Assembly (NCBI GenBank): GCA_005883625.1
Contig: VBDU01000073.1
Coordinates: 42,644 to 106,643, forward strand
Source: Chloroflexota bacterium
Lineage (GTDB): Bacteria; Chloroflexota; Limnocylindria; P2-11E
Length of the DNA: 64,000 nt
Reading direction: 5' to 3'
A program made the translations under genes and the position numbers. Below are positions 50,643 through 59,896 of the stretch, one piece after another (within the stretch, counting starts at the first letter, position 1; each line of letters begins with the position of its first letter). The notes below the pieces were generated by a model, which saw only the letters and a program-made list of their open reading frames with translations, was not told the origin of the DNA and did no database searches.

Positions 50643-50707
50643 GCCTTTCCCCTCTCCTGTGAAAAGGTGACGGGTCGCCCCCGCCACCCTCTCACATCAC
50701 GTGCGGT

Positions 50708-52456
50708 CTACGGAGACCAGGTCTTGTACGGCGCGCACGGCTCGAAGCCGGGCGTGACGACGTTCGGGTTGTGCGAGATGCAGAGGCCCGTCTGCGGGAG
50801 CTCGTTCGCGTGGGGACCGGTGTACTTGAGCACGTAGATCCCCGAGTTCTCGTCGTAGTAGACGATGTGGCCGTTCATGAGGATCGGATAGCTCCGTGCG
50901 AAGACGTCGGGCGGAAGCAGCTGCTTCACACGGACCGGCACGCCTTCGGCGTCCAGCTCGGGCTTGTCGCACGGGCCGGCCGACCCCTCGGAGCAGTAGC
51001 GGACCTCGGGCACCGGCTTGTTGAAGAAGTAGCCGAGCTCGAACGGCGAGGATGGGTTGGTGATGTCGATGGCCCGAAGACCGGCGCCGTACCAGGTCGC
51101 GAAGAGCACGCTTGGGAACGCGAGCGCGTTGTGGACGGTCTTGGAGCTGCGCATGACGTCGGCGCCGTAGATGCCGGTCGCCGCCGTCGTCGGCGGGATC
51201 TGGTCACCCTGCCTGGGGCAACGGTCGGGGTTCTGCTCGGGGATCGCGAACGTCCCGACGTTGCGCGGATAGAGATCTCCACGGAACACGCCGACCGAAC
51301 CGGCGCCGCCGGGAGCGACGAGCTGGCCGGTCTGGCGGTCGTAGGTCGAGAACGTGTCCTTGTCGCCGATGTACGCGAACGTGATCCCGCCGAACGGGCA
51401 GGCGTGCCCTTCGTGCTGGATGGCCACGTACGGCCGGCCGGGGATGCTCACCACTCCGTGGACGTTCGCCACTTCCGTGCCGAACGCCGCGAGCGGCTTG
51501 AAGTCCGGAAGAACGCTCAGGCAGTGACCCGCCTCGGTCTTGCTCTTCGCCGGCGAGGGGTCGCACGAGCGGCCCTCGGCGAGCGCCGAGCTGTCGATCT
51601 GCAGGTAGCCGTATTTGGTCTGCGCGAGGTGCATCCGGCGACCGTCAAGCGACCAGGTCACGTCGTGGGTCTGGGTGTTGTCGACCCGGGTGCCGCCCTC
51701 GTACTTGGTCGTGACGTTCGCGGGGATGCCGAGCTGGGCGCGCAGGCCCCACTCGCCCGCGAGCTTGGGGTTGCACGACTTCGGGCAGCCGGTGAGGTCC
51801 CAGACGCGGACGTCGACGCCGTCCTCGGGGACACCGCTGTTGTAGGTCACCGAGACGAAGACGCGGTCCGGCTTGTTTGGATCGCGCCAGAGGGTCATGT
51901 AGTGGAGGAACGTGTTCTTGACGTCGATCTTGGAGACGATCGTGGGCTTCTTGCAGTCGGTCGCGTCATAGACGACGAGCCCGACGTTCGTGTCGGCCGG
52001 CGCCACCTTGGGAGGCGCTTCGGTCCAGCCCTTGGAGTTGCGGGCCGTGTTGACGAGGAGGTTGAGGTCGCCGACCGCCTCGATCGCCTCGATCCCCATG
52101 CCCTTCCCCGCGATGCCGGGCACCTCGCCCACCACGGTCGGCTTGGTCAGGTCCTTCATGTCGAGAATCAAGGTCGGCTGGTACGCGATGCTGCTGCCGG
52201 CATAGAGGCAGTCACGGATCGCCGTGATGCCGCCGCCCATGCCGCGCGGAAGATTGAACTTCGGATCCAGCAGCTGGTTCTGGCCGACCAGCTGGAAGTT
52301 CTTCATCTCGCCGCCCGAGGGGATCTTCTCGATCGGCGTGCGGGGCTGCGAGCCGGTGTACGTCACGGGTCCCTGGGAACACGCGGAGACGACGAGCAAC
52401 GCGAGTGGCGCGAGCGACAGGAGCCTTGACCAACGCGGGACATGCACAACCTGCAT
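50708..52456 (-). CDS. LVIVD-like propeller lipoprotein 2
   Basis: 582 aa from ATG at 52456, behind GAAGAGGAGGAAGC. Lipobox VVSAC. Very close to lipoprotein 1 along its length (shared GGITAIRDCLY, GKGMGIEAIEAVGDLNLLVN, NVTTKYEGGTRVDNTQTHDV), less close to 3, so copies 1 and 2 are the younger duplication. Differs mainly in the loop RNSKGWTEAPPKVAPADTN. 65 bp before the next gene. Confidence 0.8.
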   Translation of the reverse strand: MQVVHVPRWSRLLSLAPLALLVVSACSQGPVTYTGSQPRTPIEKIPSGGEMKNFQLVGQNQLLDPKFNLPRGMGGGITAIRDCLYAGSSIAYQPTLILDMKDLTKPTVVGEVPGIAGKGMGIEAIEAVGDLNLLVNTARNSKGWTEAPPKVAPADTNVGLVVYDATDCKKPTIVSKIDVKNTFLHYMTLWRDPNKPDRVFVSVTYNSGVPEDGVDVRVWDLTGCPKSCNPKLAGEWGLRAQLGIPANVTTKYEGGTRVDNTQTHDVTWSLDGRRMHLAQTKYGYLQIDSSALAEGRSCDPSPAKSKTEAGHCLSVLPDFKPLAAFGTEVANVHGVVSIPGRPYVAIQHEGHACPFGGITFAYIGDKDTFSTYDRQTGQLVAPGGAGSVGVFRGDLYPRNVGTFAIPEQNPDRCPRQGDQIPPTTAATGIYGADVMRSSKTVHNALAFPSVLFATWYGAGLRAIDITNPSSPFELGYFFNKPVPEVRYCSEGSAGPCDKPELDAEGVPVRVKQLLPPDVFARSYPILMNGHIVYYDENSGIYVLKYTGPHANELPQTGLCISHNPNVVTPGFEPCAPYKTWSP

Positions 52457-52471
52457 GCTTCCTCCTCTTCC

Positions 52472-52509
52472 TTCCGGCCGGACGCCAAGCAAAGGTTTTC
52501 CGACCGGAC
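52472..52509 (-). repeat. Paired 12-bp direct repeats in leader of lipoprotein 2
   Basis: ttccggccggac (52472-52483) and ttccgaccggac (52498-52509), 11 of 12 identical, starts 26 bp apart. A similar tccggtccggcc lies before lipoprotein 3. A perfect TTGACA occurs further upstream (minus strand, near 52540). Possible regulator site. Confidence 0.35.
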
Positions 52510-52630
52510 CCCAAACGCTCGACGCCATACTGCTCTGACCTGTCAATGCGCGCCCACCGGGCGTTGGTCTTCCAGCGGCGGGCAGGTGAACAGGGCTTGA
52601 TCCATCCCGGGACAGGACAAAGCGCGGCCG

Positions 52631-52655
52631 GGCTGGCGGGCCGATCCCGCCAGCC
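52631..52655 (-). terminator. Hairpin terminator after LVIVD lipoprotein 3
   Basis: ggctggcggg-ccgat-cccgccagcc, perfect 10-bp stem 15 nt past the stop at 52670; followed on the minus strand by CGGCCGCGCTTTGTC. Confidence 0.6.
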
Positions 52656-52669
52656 CCGGCCGGATCAGA

Positions 52670-54334
52670 TCACTTGTACGGTGCGCACGGCTCGTAGCCG
52701 ACGCTCACGACGCTCGGGTTGTGCGCGATGCAGATGCCCTGCTTCGGGATCTCGCTCGCGTGCGGACCCGTGTACTTCAGGACATAGACGCCGTTGTTCG
52801 AATCCGCGTACACGAGGTAGCCGTTCATCGCGATCGGGTAGCTCCGCGCGATGATCTCGGGCGGGAGCGTTCCCTGCTGCCGGATGGGGATCCCTTCACC
52901 GTCGACCTCCGCGTCCTTGCAGCCCGCACCCTGACACCAGCGGACCTCCTGCGGCGGCTTGTTGAAGAAGTAGCCGAGCTCGAAGGGCATGTACGGGTTC
53001 GTGATGTCGATAGCCCGCAGGCCGCCGGAGTACCACGTCGCGAACATGACGTTCGGGAACGCCATGAGGTTGTGGATGCCGCCGTTGAAGTTCGGGTTGA
53101 GACCGCTCGCGGCATCGGGGTCGCCGTTCTGACCGCACCGGTCCACCTGATCTTCGGGCAGGCCGAATTCCGAGACAACCTTGGGAAAGAGATCTCCGCG
53201 GAGCTGGCCCTGACCGGGCGCGATCGCTCCGGGCGCGTACGTCTCGGTCGTTCCGACGTACACCATCTGGATGCCGCCATACGGGCAGCCACTCGAGGGC
53301 TCGTGCTGGACGGCCACGTACGGCCGGCCGGGGACCTTGACGATGCCGTGCGTGTGCGCGGCGCCGATCCCGTACGGTTGCACGCGGGCCGACAGGTCAG
53401 GATTCAGCACGCTGAGGCAGTAGCCGGTCGCTACCGCGGTCGTCGGCGATTTCGGGTTGCACGACTGGCCTCTCGCGAGCGCGCTGCTGTCGAGCTGGAA
53501 GTAGCCGAAGTGCATCTGCGCGACGTGCAGCCGTGTCCCGTCGATCGACCACGTCGCGTCGTGGGTGACGGTCGTCTTCGTGATCTTCCCGCCTTCGTAC
53601 GCCACTTCGAGCCGTTGCGGGATCCCGAACTGGGCACGAAGGCCCCATTCCGCGACCTGCTTGGGGCTGCAGCTCTTCGGGCAGCCGGTCAGGTCGAAGA
53701 CGCGGAGGTCGATCCCGTCGGCGGTGCCGTTGCAGCAGTAGTTCACGTCGACGAGGACGCGGTCGGGCTTGGCCGGATCGCGCCACAGCGTCATGTAGTG
53801 GATCAGGTCGCTCCCCACGTCGACCTTGGCGACGATCGTGGGCTTGCGGCAGTCGGTCGCGTCGTAGACGACGAGACCGATGTTCTTGTCCGCCGTGGCG
53901 ATCCGCTTCGCGTCGCCCCCGCGCGCCGTGACGACGAGCAGGTTCAGATCGGCGACGCCTTCGATCGCTTCCACGCCCATTCCTTTGAAGGCGATGCCGG
54001 GTACCTCGCCGACCACCGTCGGCTTCGTCATGTCCTTCATGTCGACGATCAAGGCCGGCTGGTAGCCAATGTTCGAGCCGACGTAGAGGCAATCGCGGAT
54101 CGCGGTGATGCCGCCGTTCTGTCCCCGCGGCAGGTTGTACTTCGGATCGAGCAGCGGGTTGTTCGCGATGAGCTCGAAGTTCTTCAGCTGACCGCTCGCC
54201 GGGATGTCCTTGACGGGCGTCCGCGGCTGCGGCCCGTTGTAGGCCGTGGGTTGCGAACATGCCGTTGCCACAAGGATCGCGATCGGTAGGAGCAGCCAGA
54301 TCGTGCGGTGCGCAGGATGAACGAAAGCAGCCAA
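52670..54334 (-). CDS. LVIVD-like propeller lipoprotein 3
   Basis: 554 aa from TTG at 54334, behind GAAGGAGGGGGAA. Lipobox VATAC. Same block order as 1 and 2 (CLYVGSN, DATDCRKPTIV, DLTGCPKSCSPK, HDATWSIDGTRLHVAQ, HTHGIVKVPGRPYVAVQHE, MFATWYSGGLRAIDITNP, CIAHNPSVVSVGYEPCAPYK) but with its own loops, notably DVNYCCNGTADG and SSGCPYGG. First gene of the cluster and separated from 2 by a hairpin terminator, so it may be expressed alone. Confidence 0.8.
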   Translation of the reverse strand: MAAFVHPAHRTIWLLLPIAILVATACSQPTAYNGPQPRTPVKDIPASGQLKNFELIANNPLLDPKYNLPRGQNGGITAIRDCLYVGSNIGYQPALIVDMKDMTKPTVVGEVPGIAFKGMGVEAIEGVADLNLLVVTARGGDAKRIATADKNIGLVVYDATDCRKPTIVAKVDVGSDLIHYMTLWRDPAKPDRVLVDVNYCCNGTADGIDLRVFDLTGCPKSCSPKQVAEWGLRAQFGIPQRLEVAYEGGKITKTTVTHDATWSIDGTRLHVAQMHFGYFQLDSSALARGQSCNPKSPTTAVATGYCLSVLNPDLSARVQPYGIGAAHTHGIVKVPGRPYVAVQHEPSSGCPYGGIQMVYVGTTETYAPGAIAPGQGQLRGDLFPKVVSEFGLPEDQVDRCGQNGDPDAASGLNPNFNGGIHNLMAFPNVMFATWYSGGLRAIDITNPYMPFELGYFFNKPPQEVRWCQGAGCKDAEVDGEGIPIRQQGTLPPEIIARSYPIAMNGYLVYADSNNGVYVLKYTGPHASEIPKQGICIAHNPSVVSVGYEPCAPYK

Positions 54335-54418
54335 TTCCCCCTCCTTCGGCCTGCCGGGTGCGTTCAGACCACCGGCGCGTCCGGTCCGGCCGATTCTGTT
54401 CCTGCGGTCAAATCCCCG

Positions 54419-55462
54419 TCAGGGGAGCCGCGCGAACCAGAGAAGCGAGGCGCATGCGGCGCCGAGCAGGAGCGCCGCGGCGAGCGCCGCGAACGCGACC
54501 GTGATCTCGGACCGCTCGTCGCGAAGGACGAGCTCGGTCGCGAGGTTCGTGTAGATCTGCTGAAGGTCCGACTCGCTCTGCGCGTTGAAGTACTTCGCGC
54601 CCGACGCCTCGGCGATCTTCCGGAGCGTCGCCTCGTCGAGCTCGGAGCGCGCCGACCGCCCCTCGTTCTTGACGAGCGCGCCCTCCGGCGTCCCCACGCC
54701 CACCGTGTACACACGGATGCCCAGGTTCGCCGCCCGATCGATGACGCTGAGCGGCGGCGGGCTCTGGTTGTTCTCGCCATCTGTGAGCAGGACGATGCTC
54801 GCGGTCGCGAACTGACCCTTCGCGAGCGGCTTTGGCGTCGGCTTCGGCGTGCGTCCGGGCAGGGTCTGCTGGCTCGTGGACTGCTGATCGTCCGGGTCGC
54901 CGGGCGCGACGTCCTGGCCCTCGTAGATCGCGTCGAGCGAGACGATGATCGCCTTGCCGAGCGCGGTCGATCGCTGCGGCTTGAGGCGATCGATGGCATC
55001 GATGAGCGCCGTCCGGTCGAGCGTCGGACCCATGACGACCTGCGCGTTGTCGGAGAACGTGACCACGCCGATGCGAACGTTGTTCTTCGCCAGGCGCTGC
55101 TGCTCGACGAAGGTCTTCGCGGCCTCCTTCGCCGCTTCCATGCGGTTGGGCTTGACGTCGTCGGCGGCCATGCTCCCCGAGACGTCGATCGCCAGGATCA
55201 CGGTCCCCTCGACGCCGGGGACCTTCACGAGCATGGCCGGGCGCGCGATCGCGAGGACGAGCGCGGTGAACCCGAGGAGGAACAGAGCGGGCGGGACGTG
55301 GCGGCGGATGCCCGGTCCCGGCCCGACCGCCGTCCGGACCATCTGCAGGCTCGCGTAGCGCAGCGCGTAGCGCCGGCGCCGACGCTGGACGAAGACGTAC
55401 GCGAAGAGGAGCGCGGCCACAACGGCGAGCAGCCAGAGGTTGCCCGGCCACTGGAATTCCAT
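54419..55462 (-). CDS. VWA-domain membrane protein (BatA-like)
   Basis: 347 aa. Two N-terminal TMs (WLLAVVAALLFAYVFV, ALFLLGFTALVLAIARPAML), VWA domain with intact MIDAS (DVSGSMAADD, Thr/Asp in VLLTDGENN) and a C-terminal TM (VAFAALAAALLLGAACASLLWF). Layout as in BatA of aerotolerance operons, but the usual MoxR ATPase and DUF58 genes are not adjacent. A Pro/Lys/Gln insert (SQQTLPGRTPKPTPKP) splits the domain. Binds an unknown partner outside the membrane. Confidence 0.85.
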   Translation of the reverse strand: MEFQWPGNLWLLAVVAALLFAYVFVQRRRRRYALRYASLQMVRTAVGPGPGIRRHVPPALFLLGFTALVLAIARPAMLVKVPGVEGTVILAIDVSGSMAADDVKPNRMEAAKEAAKTFVEQQRLAKNNVRIGVVTFSDNAQVVMGPTLDRTALIDAIDRLKPQRSTALGKAIIVSLDAIYEGQDVAPGDPDDQQSTSQQTLPGRTPKPTPKPLAKGQFATASIVLLTDGENNQSPPPLSVIDRAANLGIRVYTVGVGTPEGALVKNEGRSARSELDEATLRKIAEASGAKYFNAQSESDLQQIYTNLATELVLRDERSEITVAFAALAAALLLGAACASLLWFARLP

Positions 55463-55475
55463 CGCTACCGCTCGC

Positions 55476-56357
55476 TCAGAACGGCGCCGCGCCGGCGGCG
55501 GATGCGGCGGCGTCGATCGGCACGGCGAAGCCGAGGCCCGAGACGCCGTTGAGGCTGGGGCCTCCGGTCACGATCGCGACGACCTCGCCTTTGCTGTTGA
55601 CGAGCGCGCCGCCGGAGCTCTCCGGATAGAGCGTCGCGTCGAACTGGATGAGGCCGCCGAGCCGCTGCCCGGGCCACGGGGGCTCGAAGGTGCTGCCGAG
55701 CTTCGAGATCACCCCGACCGTGAGAGAGTTCTGCTGGCCGAGCGGGCTGCCGACCACGATCGCTTGATCGCCGACCTTGAGATCCTTCGCGCTCGCGAGC
55801 GTCGCGGGCTTGCGCCCGAACGATCCGAGCTCGAGCACCGCGACGTCGAACTCCGCTTGGGAGTCGCCGAGCACCGCGGCCCACTCCTCACCATCGAAGA
55901 ACACGACTTTGATCTCCGCCGCGTCGCGCAGGATGTGCAGGCTCGTGAGGATCCGGCCCCCCGAGTCGAGAAGGACGCCGGAGCCGCGCGCTCGAACCGC
56001 CGTCTCGTCGGCGGAGCGTGTCTTCACGAGCACCATCGACTCCTTGACCGCCTGGTACGCGGCGATCGCGACGTTCGGCTTGGGCGTCGCCGACGCCAGC
56101 GCCGTCTTGATGGCGTCGTTGACCTCTCGCTCGGTGATCCGTTGTGGCGCGGGCACGAGCGCGTTCGTGATGCCGATGACGGCGAGCGTCCCGAGGATGC
56201 TCACGAGGACGAGCTGCGCGTTTCGAGTCCGGCCGGCGAGCCGTCGGAGCGTGCCGCGGACGTCGAGGCGGCGCCGCGCTGGATCTGGTGCCTCCTCCGG
56301 CGCATCGCCGTGAAAGAAGGTGCCATACGGGCGATCGGCCTTGGATCGGCGCACCAT
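55476..56357 (-). CDS. Membrane-anchored trypsin-like (S1C) serine protease
   Basis: 293 aa. Cytoplasmic basic N-terminus, one TM (AQLVLVSILGTLAVIGITNAL), protease domain with His (ILTSLHIL), Asp (EFDVAVLELG) and Ser (TLYPESSGGALVN; the usual GNSGG reads ESSGG). No PDZ domain, unlike DegP/HtrA. Should cut envelope proteins. ATG with TAGACT 7 nt upstream. Followed 13 nt later by the VWA gene. Confidence 0.88.
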   Translation of the reverse strand: MVRRSKADRPYGTFFHGDAPEEAPDPARRRLDVRGTLRRLAGRTRNAQLVLVSILGTLAVIGITNALVPAPQRITEREVNDAIKTALASATPKPNVAIAAYQAVKESMVLVKTRSADETAVRARGSGVLLDSGGRILTSLHILRDAAEIKVVFFDGEEWAAVLGDSQAEFDVAVLELGSFGRKPATLASAKDLKVGDQAIVVGSPLGQQNSLTVGVISKLGSTFEPPWPGQRLGGLIQFDATLYPESSGGALVNSKGEVVAIVTGGPSLNGVSGLGFAVPIDAAASAAGAAPF

Positions 56358-56364
56358 CGCGGTG

Positions 56365-56370
56365 AGTCTA
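56365..56370 (-). promoter_or_regulatory. -10 TAGACT of S1 protease gene
   Basis: TAGACT 7 nt before the ATG at 56357; leaderless layout. Confidence 0.55.
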
Positions 56371-56387
56371 GGCGGCGACCAAAAGCA

Positions 56388-57887
56388 TCAAGGCGCGAAA
56401 CCGGCGGCACGAAGCGCATCGCGCGCGGTGGCCGCCTCGTCGTAGGGGCGCTTCGTCTCGCCGACGATGATCGAGCTTTCGTGCCCCTTGCCTGCGAGAA
56501 GCACCGTGTCGTCGGGCTGGGCGCGGCGGATCGCCTCGGCGACGGCCTCGCGTCGGTCGTCGATGACGAGGTAATCGCTTCCGCGCTTCTTCCCGGCCGA
56601 GACCGCGCCCGCCTCGATCTCCGCGAGGATGGTCGCCGGGTCCTCGAGCCGCGGATCTTCCTGCGTGAGCACGAACAGGTCGGCGTGCCTCGCCGCGATC
56701 TCCGCGAGCGCGGGTCGCTTCGCTCGGTCGCGCTCGCCGGCGCTCCCGAAGACCGCGATGAGCTTGCCGCGCGTGAGCGGCCGCAGCAGGCCGAGCACCT
56801 TGTCGAGCGACTCCGGCGTGTGCGCGTAGTCGACGATCACGCTGAACGGCTGTCCGCAGTCGACGCGCTCCATGCGGCCGCGGACCGCCTTCGCGCGAGC
56901 GAGCGCGTCGCGCGCCTGCGCCAGCGTCGCGCCCGCCGCGAGGCCCGCCGCGGCGGCGGCGAGTGCGTTGTGCACGTTGAAGCGGCCGACGAGCGGCAGC
57001 GGCACCTCGACCGAGGCTCCCGCCGAGGCGATGCGGACCCGCGAGCCGGACGCATCCGACGCGAGGATCGTCCCCTGCACGTCCGCGTGCGCGTCGATCG
57101 CGTACGTGAGGACTCGGGCGCCGCCGGCGCGGTCCGCCAGGTACCGCCAGCGCGGGTCGTCGGCGTTGAGGACGGCGGTCTTCGGCACGCCCTTGTCGGC
57201 GGAGCGCGCGAGCATGCTGAAGAGCTCCGCCTTCGTCTCGAGGTAGCGCTGGAGCGTCCCGTGGAAGTCGAGGTGCTCCGGCGAGAGGTTCGTGAAGACG
57301 GCGACGTCGACCTCGCAGCCGCGCAGCTTCCGCAGCGCGAGCGCGTGGCTCGTGGCCTCGAGCACGCCCCACGTCCCCCCGGCCACGAGGAGCTCGGCGA
57401 AGAACTCCTGCACCTCGACGGCCTCCTGGGTGCTCTGCCGCGTCTCGTTCTCCCAGACGTGCCCGACCTGCTTGAAGTCGACTGTCGTGGCGAAGCCGGT
57501 ACGTTCGCCGGCGGCCTCGAGGACATCCGACACGAGATGCACCGTCGTCGTCTTACCGTCGGTCCCCGTGACGGCTGCGAGCTTGAGCCGCCGGGTCGGG
57601 TGGTCGAAGAACTCGCTCGCGAGGTCGGCGAGCGCGATGCGCGAGTCCGCGACGACCGCCACCGGGACGCCCACGGGCACGTCGCGCTGGGCGACGACCG
57701 CGACGGCGCCGCGCGCGGCCGCGTCGGCGGCGAAGTCGTGTCCGTCCCGATGGAAGCCCTCGACCGCGACGAAGAGGCCGCCCTCGCGGACCCGACGCGA
57801 GTCGTACGCGATCGAGCGGACGTCGCGTTCGCCGGCCCCCTCGGGCACGGGGATCCGCGCCGCACGGAACAGCGCCTCGAGCCTCAT
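56388..57887 (-). CDS. murE: UDP-MurNAc-tripeptide synthetase MurE
   Basis: 499 aa from ATG at 57887 (ATGA overlap with the upstream Fem gene). Adds the third residue to the peptidoglycan stem peptide. P-loop VTGTDGKTTTVHL, TNLSPEHLDFHGT, carbamate Lys region, MERVDCGQPFSVIVDYAHTPESL. The specificity motif reads EDPR (QEDPRLEDP) where DAP enzymes have DNPR and Lys enzymes lack the Arg; so DAP or a diamino acid such as ornithine is likely, not lysine. Together with two Fem proteins it implies a cross-bridge. Confidence 0.93.
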   Translation of the reverse strand: MRLEALFRAARIPVPEGAGERDVRSIAYDSRRVREGGLFVAVEGFHRDGHDFAADAAARGAVAVVAQRDVPVGVPVAVVADSRIALADLASEFFDHPTRRLKLAAVTGTDGKTTTVHLVSDVLEAAGERTGFATTVDFKQVGHVWENETRQSTQEAVEVQEFFAELLVAGGTWGVLEATSHALALRKLRGCEVDVAVFTNLSPEHLDFHGTLQRYLETKAELFSMLARSADKGVPKTAVLNADDPRWRYLADRAGGARVLTYAIDAHADVQGTILASDASGSRVRIASAGASVEVPLPLVGRFNVHNALAAAAAGLAAGATLAQARDALARAKAVRGRMERVDCGQPFSVIVDYAHTPESLDKVLGLLRPLTRGKLIAVFGSAGERDRAKRPALAEIAARHADLFVLTQEDPRLEDPATILAEIEAGAVSAGKKRGSDYLVIDDRREAVAEAIRRAQPDDTVLLAGKGHESSIIVGETKRPYDEAATARDALRAAGFAP

Positions 57888-58900
57888 CCGGCGGCCCGGC
57901 CCCGAAGCCGGAGGGCGGCGGTGTAGACCGGCTCGGCGAGGCGATACGCGCGGTAGGCGAGCTCGTTCGCAACGGCGTCGTGCGCCCCGACGAAACGCCG
58001 GGGCGCGCCGCCGAAGCCCTTCTTGAAGTGGTAGGGCCCCTGCATCGGGTCGTCCTTTCGCGACAGGTCCGCCGGGATGCCGCCGAAGTCGAACCGCTTC
58101 GCGCCGCTCGTCTTCGCCTCGATGATGCAGCGCCACAGGAGCGCGTATGCCGCGTACGCCGACCGGCCCTCGGCGTTCGTCGCCGCCGTCTGGTAGACCT
58201 CGCGCTCGCCGCAGCGCCAGGTCATCGCCGCCGCGACCGCCCGGCCTTCGCGGACGCCCAGCCGCACGCGCGCGTGCCCGGCGCCCACCAGCGTCCCCCA
58301 CATCGCGCGGTAGTACTCCCAGGTCCGCGTGATGAACCCCGCGCGCGCGCCGGTCTGCGCGTAGAGGTCGTAGAACGCGCGCAGGTCCGTGTCGCCGTCG
58401 GCGTCGCGGATGCCGACGCCGCGCTTCTCCGCGTGGCGCACGCTCCAGCGCGTGTCCTTGTCGAGGCCACGCAGGAGCGCGTCCTCGTCCGCCGACAGAT
58501 CGAGCTCGAGCGTCGCGACCACCGGCTGCACGTCCGGCGCGCGCCGAAAGCCCGCCGCCCGGAGCGCGCCGCCGGCCTCCTCGGCCGTGAGCTCGGGGTC
58601 GGCCTTCACGAAGAGTGCCCCGCGCTCGCGCGCGAGCGTCGCGAGGCCGGCGAGGGCGGTGCGCAGCGCCGCCGCGTCGCCGGGCGGCGCGATCGGTCCG
58701 CGCGGGACGTACGCGAGGGCGCGCCCGGCCGGAAGCGGACGCCAGAGCACGAGCGCGCACGGGAGCGCATCGCCGAAGCGCAGGAACTCGGCCCGCCAGC
58801 CCTGCGCCTCGCGGATCTCGGCCCACGCCGCCGACTGGAGCACGTGGCCCGTGGGAGATCTCACCGCGGCGTCATCCCAGCTCGCCGGTGCGGCGCTCAA
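57884..58900 (-). CDS. FemABX-type aminoacyltransferase 2
   Basis: 338 aa from TTG at 58900, overlapping the upstream stop (TTGA). Two GNAT-like halves: QSAAWAEIREAQGWRAEFLRF, LAYVPRGPIAPP, ALLRGLDKDTRWSVRHAEKRGV (typical FemX: RKRxxRxAEKxGV), KTSGAKRFDFGGIP and HFKKGFGG. Transfers an amino acid from aminoacyl-tRNA to a lipid-linked muropeptide. Next to murE. Confidence 0.88.
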   Translation of the reverse strand: MSAAPASWDDAAVRSPTGHVLQSAAWAEIREAQGWRAEFLRFGDALPCALVLWRPLPAGRALAYVPRGPIAPPGDAAALRTALAGLATLARERGALFVKADPELTAEEAGGALRAAGFRRAPDVQPVVATLELDLSADEDALLRGLDKDTRWSVRHAEKRGVGIRDADGDTDLRAFYDLYAQTGARAGFITRTWEYYRAMWGTLVGAGHARVRLGVREGRAVAAAMTWRCGEREVYQTAATNAEGRSAYAAYALLWRCIIEAKTSGAKRFDFGGIPADLSRKDDPMQGPYHFKKGFGGAPRRFVGAHDAVANELAYRAYRLAEPVYTAALRLRGRAAG

Positions 58901-59880
58901 AGCCGCGCGGCCGCGAGGCGCCGGCGCGCACCGAGCTGCCACAGCGGGAACAGCGGACGCACGACCGGCGTCTCGAGGAGGCCGATCCATTCGACGATCT
59001 CGCCGCCGAACCCGAGCTTGAAGTTCTCCACGCCGGCGAGGGCATCCTCCGGGCCTTCCGCCAGCCCCCACATGTCGTAGCGCCGCACGCCGAGCTGTCG
59101 CATCCGCAGCAGCGAGCGCCACTTCAAGAGATAGAACGGCCGCGACTCGGCGTGCGCGCCGCTCCAGCCGCCGAAGAGCTCCCACGCGCGATCGGCGATG
59201 CGCACCACGAGGAGGGTGCCGGCGTCCTCGTCGCCGACGCGCGCGACGAGCAGGTGCATGCGCTCGCCGAACGCGTCACGCAGCGTCCGGAAATATCCGA
59301 GGTCGTGGATCGCGAAGCGGTCGCGCTCCCCGACGATGCGCAGGATCCGGTGGAAGCGCTCGAGGTCCGTCGTCTCCTCGGTGGCGACGCCCTCACGCTC
59401 CGCCTTGCGGATGTACTGCCGCGTCTTTCGGCGCATCGCCGCAAGCAGCTCGTCCGGCTCGCGCGAGGGATCGAGGAGAAGCGTGCGGCGCGGCTGCACG
59501 AACACGGAAGACCGCGAGACGCCGGCCTCGGCCAGCGCCGCACGGAGCGTGGGATCGTCGGGCTGTTCGGGATCGCAGATGAGGGCCAGCGTGCGATGCC
59601 GCGCGGCGACGGTGCGGAGCGCGCCGATCGCCGCGGGCAGGTCGGCGGGCTCGCAGATCGGACCGCGCGACGCGTAGGCCACGGCGAGCCCGCCCGCGCC
59701 GCGCCGGACGAGGAGCTGCGCCAGGCCACGACGGCCCCGGTCGTCCTCAAGGACGTAGCGCTCGGCGATCCAGCCGGTGGCCTCCTTGAGCCGCGCCCAG
59801 CCCGACGATTGGAGGAGGTGCGGGCGGCCCGTCGCTTCCACGAGCGCGTCCCATTCCCGCGCCCCCTCGGGCGCGGGCAC
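58897..59880 (-). CDS. FemABX-type aminoacyltransferase 1
   Basis: 327 aa, GTG at 59880. QSSGWARLKEATGW, VAYASRGPICEP, ELLAAMRRKTRQYIRKAEREGV, GVRRYDMWGLAEGPEDALAGVENFKLGFGG: same family as its neighbour but clearly diverged, so the two may add different residues of an interpeptide bridge. Lies after topA and repeat copy C; no own promoter recognised. Confidence 0.88.
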   Translation of the reverse strand: MPAPEGAREWDALVEATGRPHLLQSSGWARLKEATGWIAERYVLEDDRGRRGLAQLLVRRGAGGLAVAYASRGPICEPADLPAAIGALRTVAARHRTLALICDPEQPDDPTLRAALAEAGVSRSSVFVQPRRTLLLDPSREPDELLAAMRRKTRQYIRKAEREGVATEETTDLERFHRILRIVGERDRFAIHDLGYFRTLRDAFGERMHLLVARVGDEDAGTLLVVRIADRAWELFGGWSGAHAESRPFYLLKWRSLLRMRQLGVRRYDMWGLAEGPEDALAGVENFKLGFGGEIVEWIGLLETPVVRPLFPLWQLGARRRLAAARL

Positions 59881-59896
59881 GGCTCTCAGGCCGCGT

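Noticed and set aside
54419-55462. Complete Bat/MoxR aerotolerance operon
   Set aside because: No MoxR ATPase, DUF58 or BatB/TPR gene adjacent.
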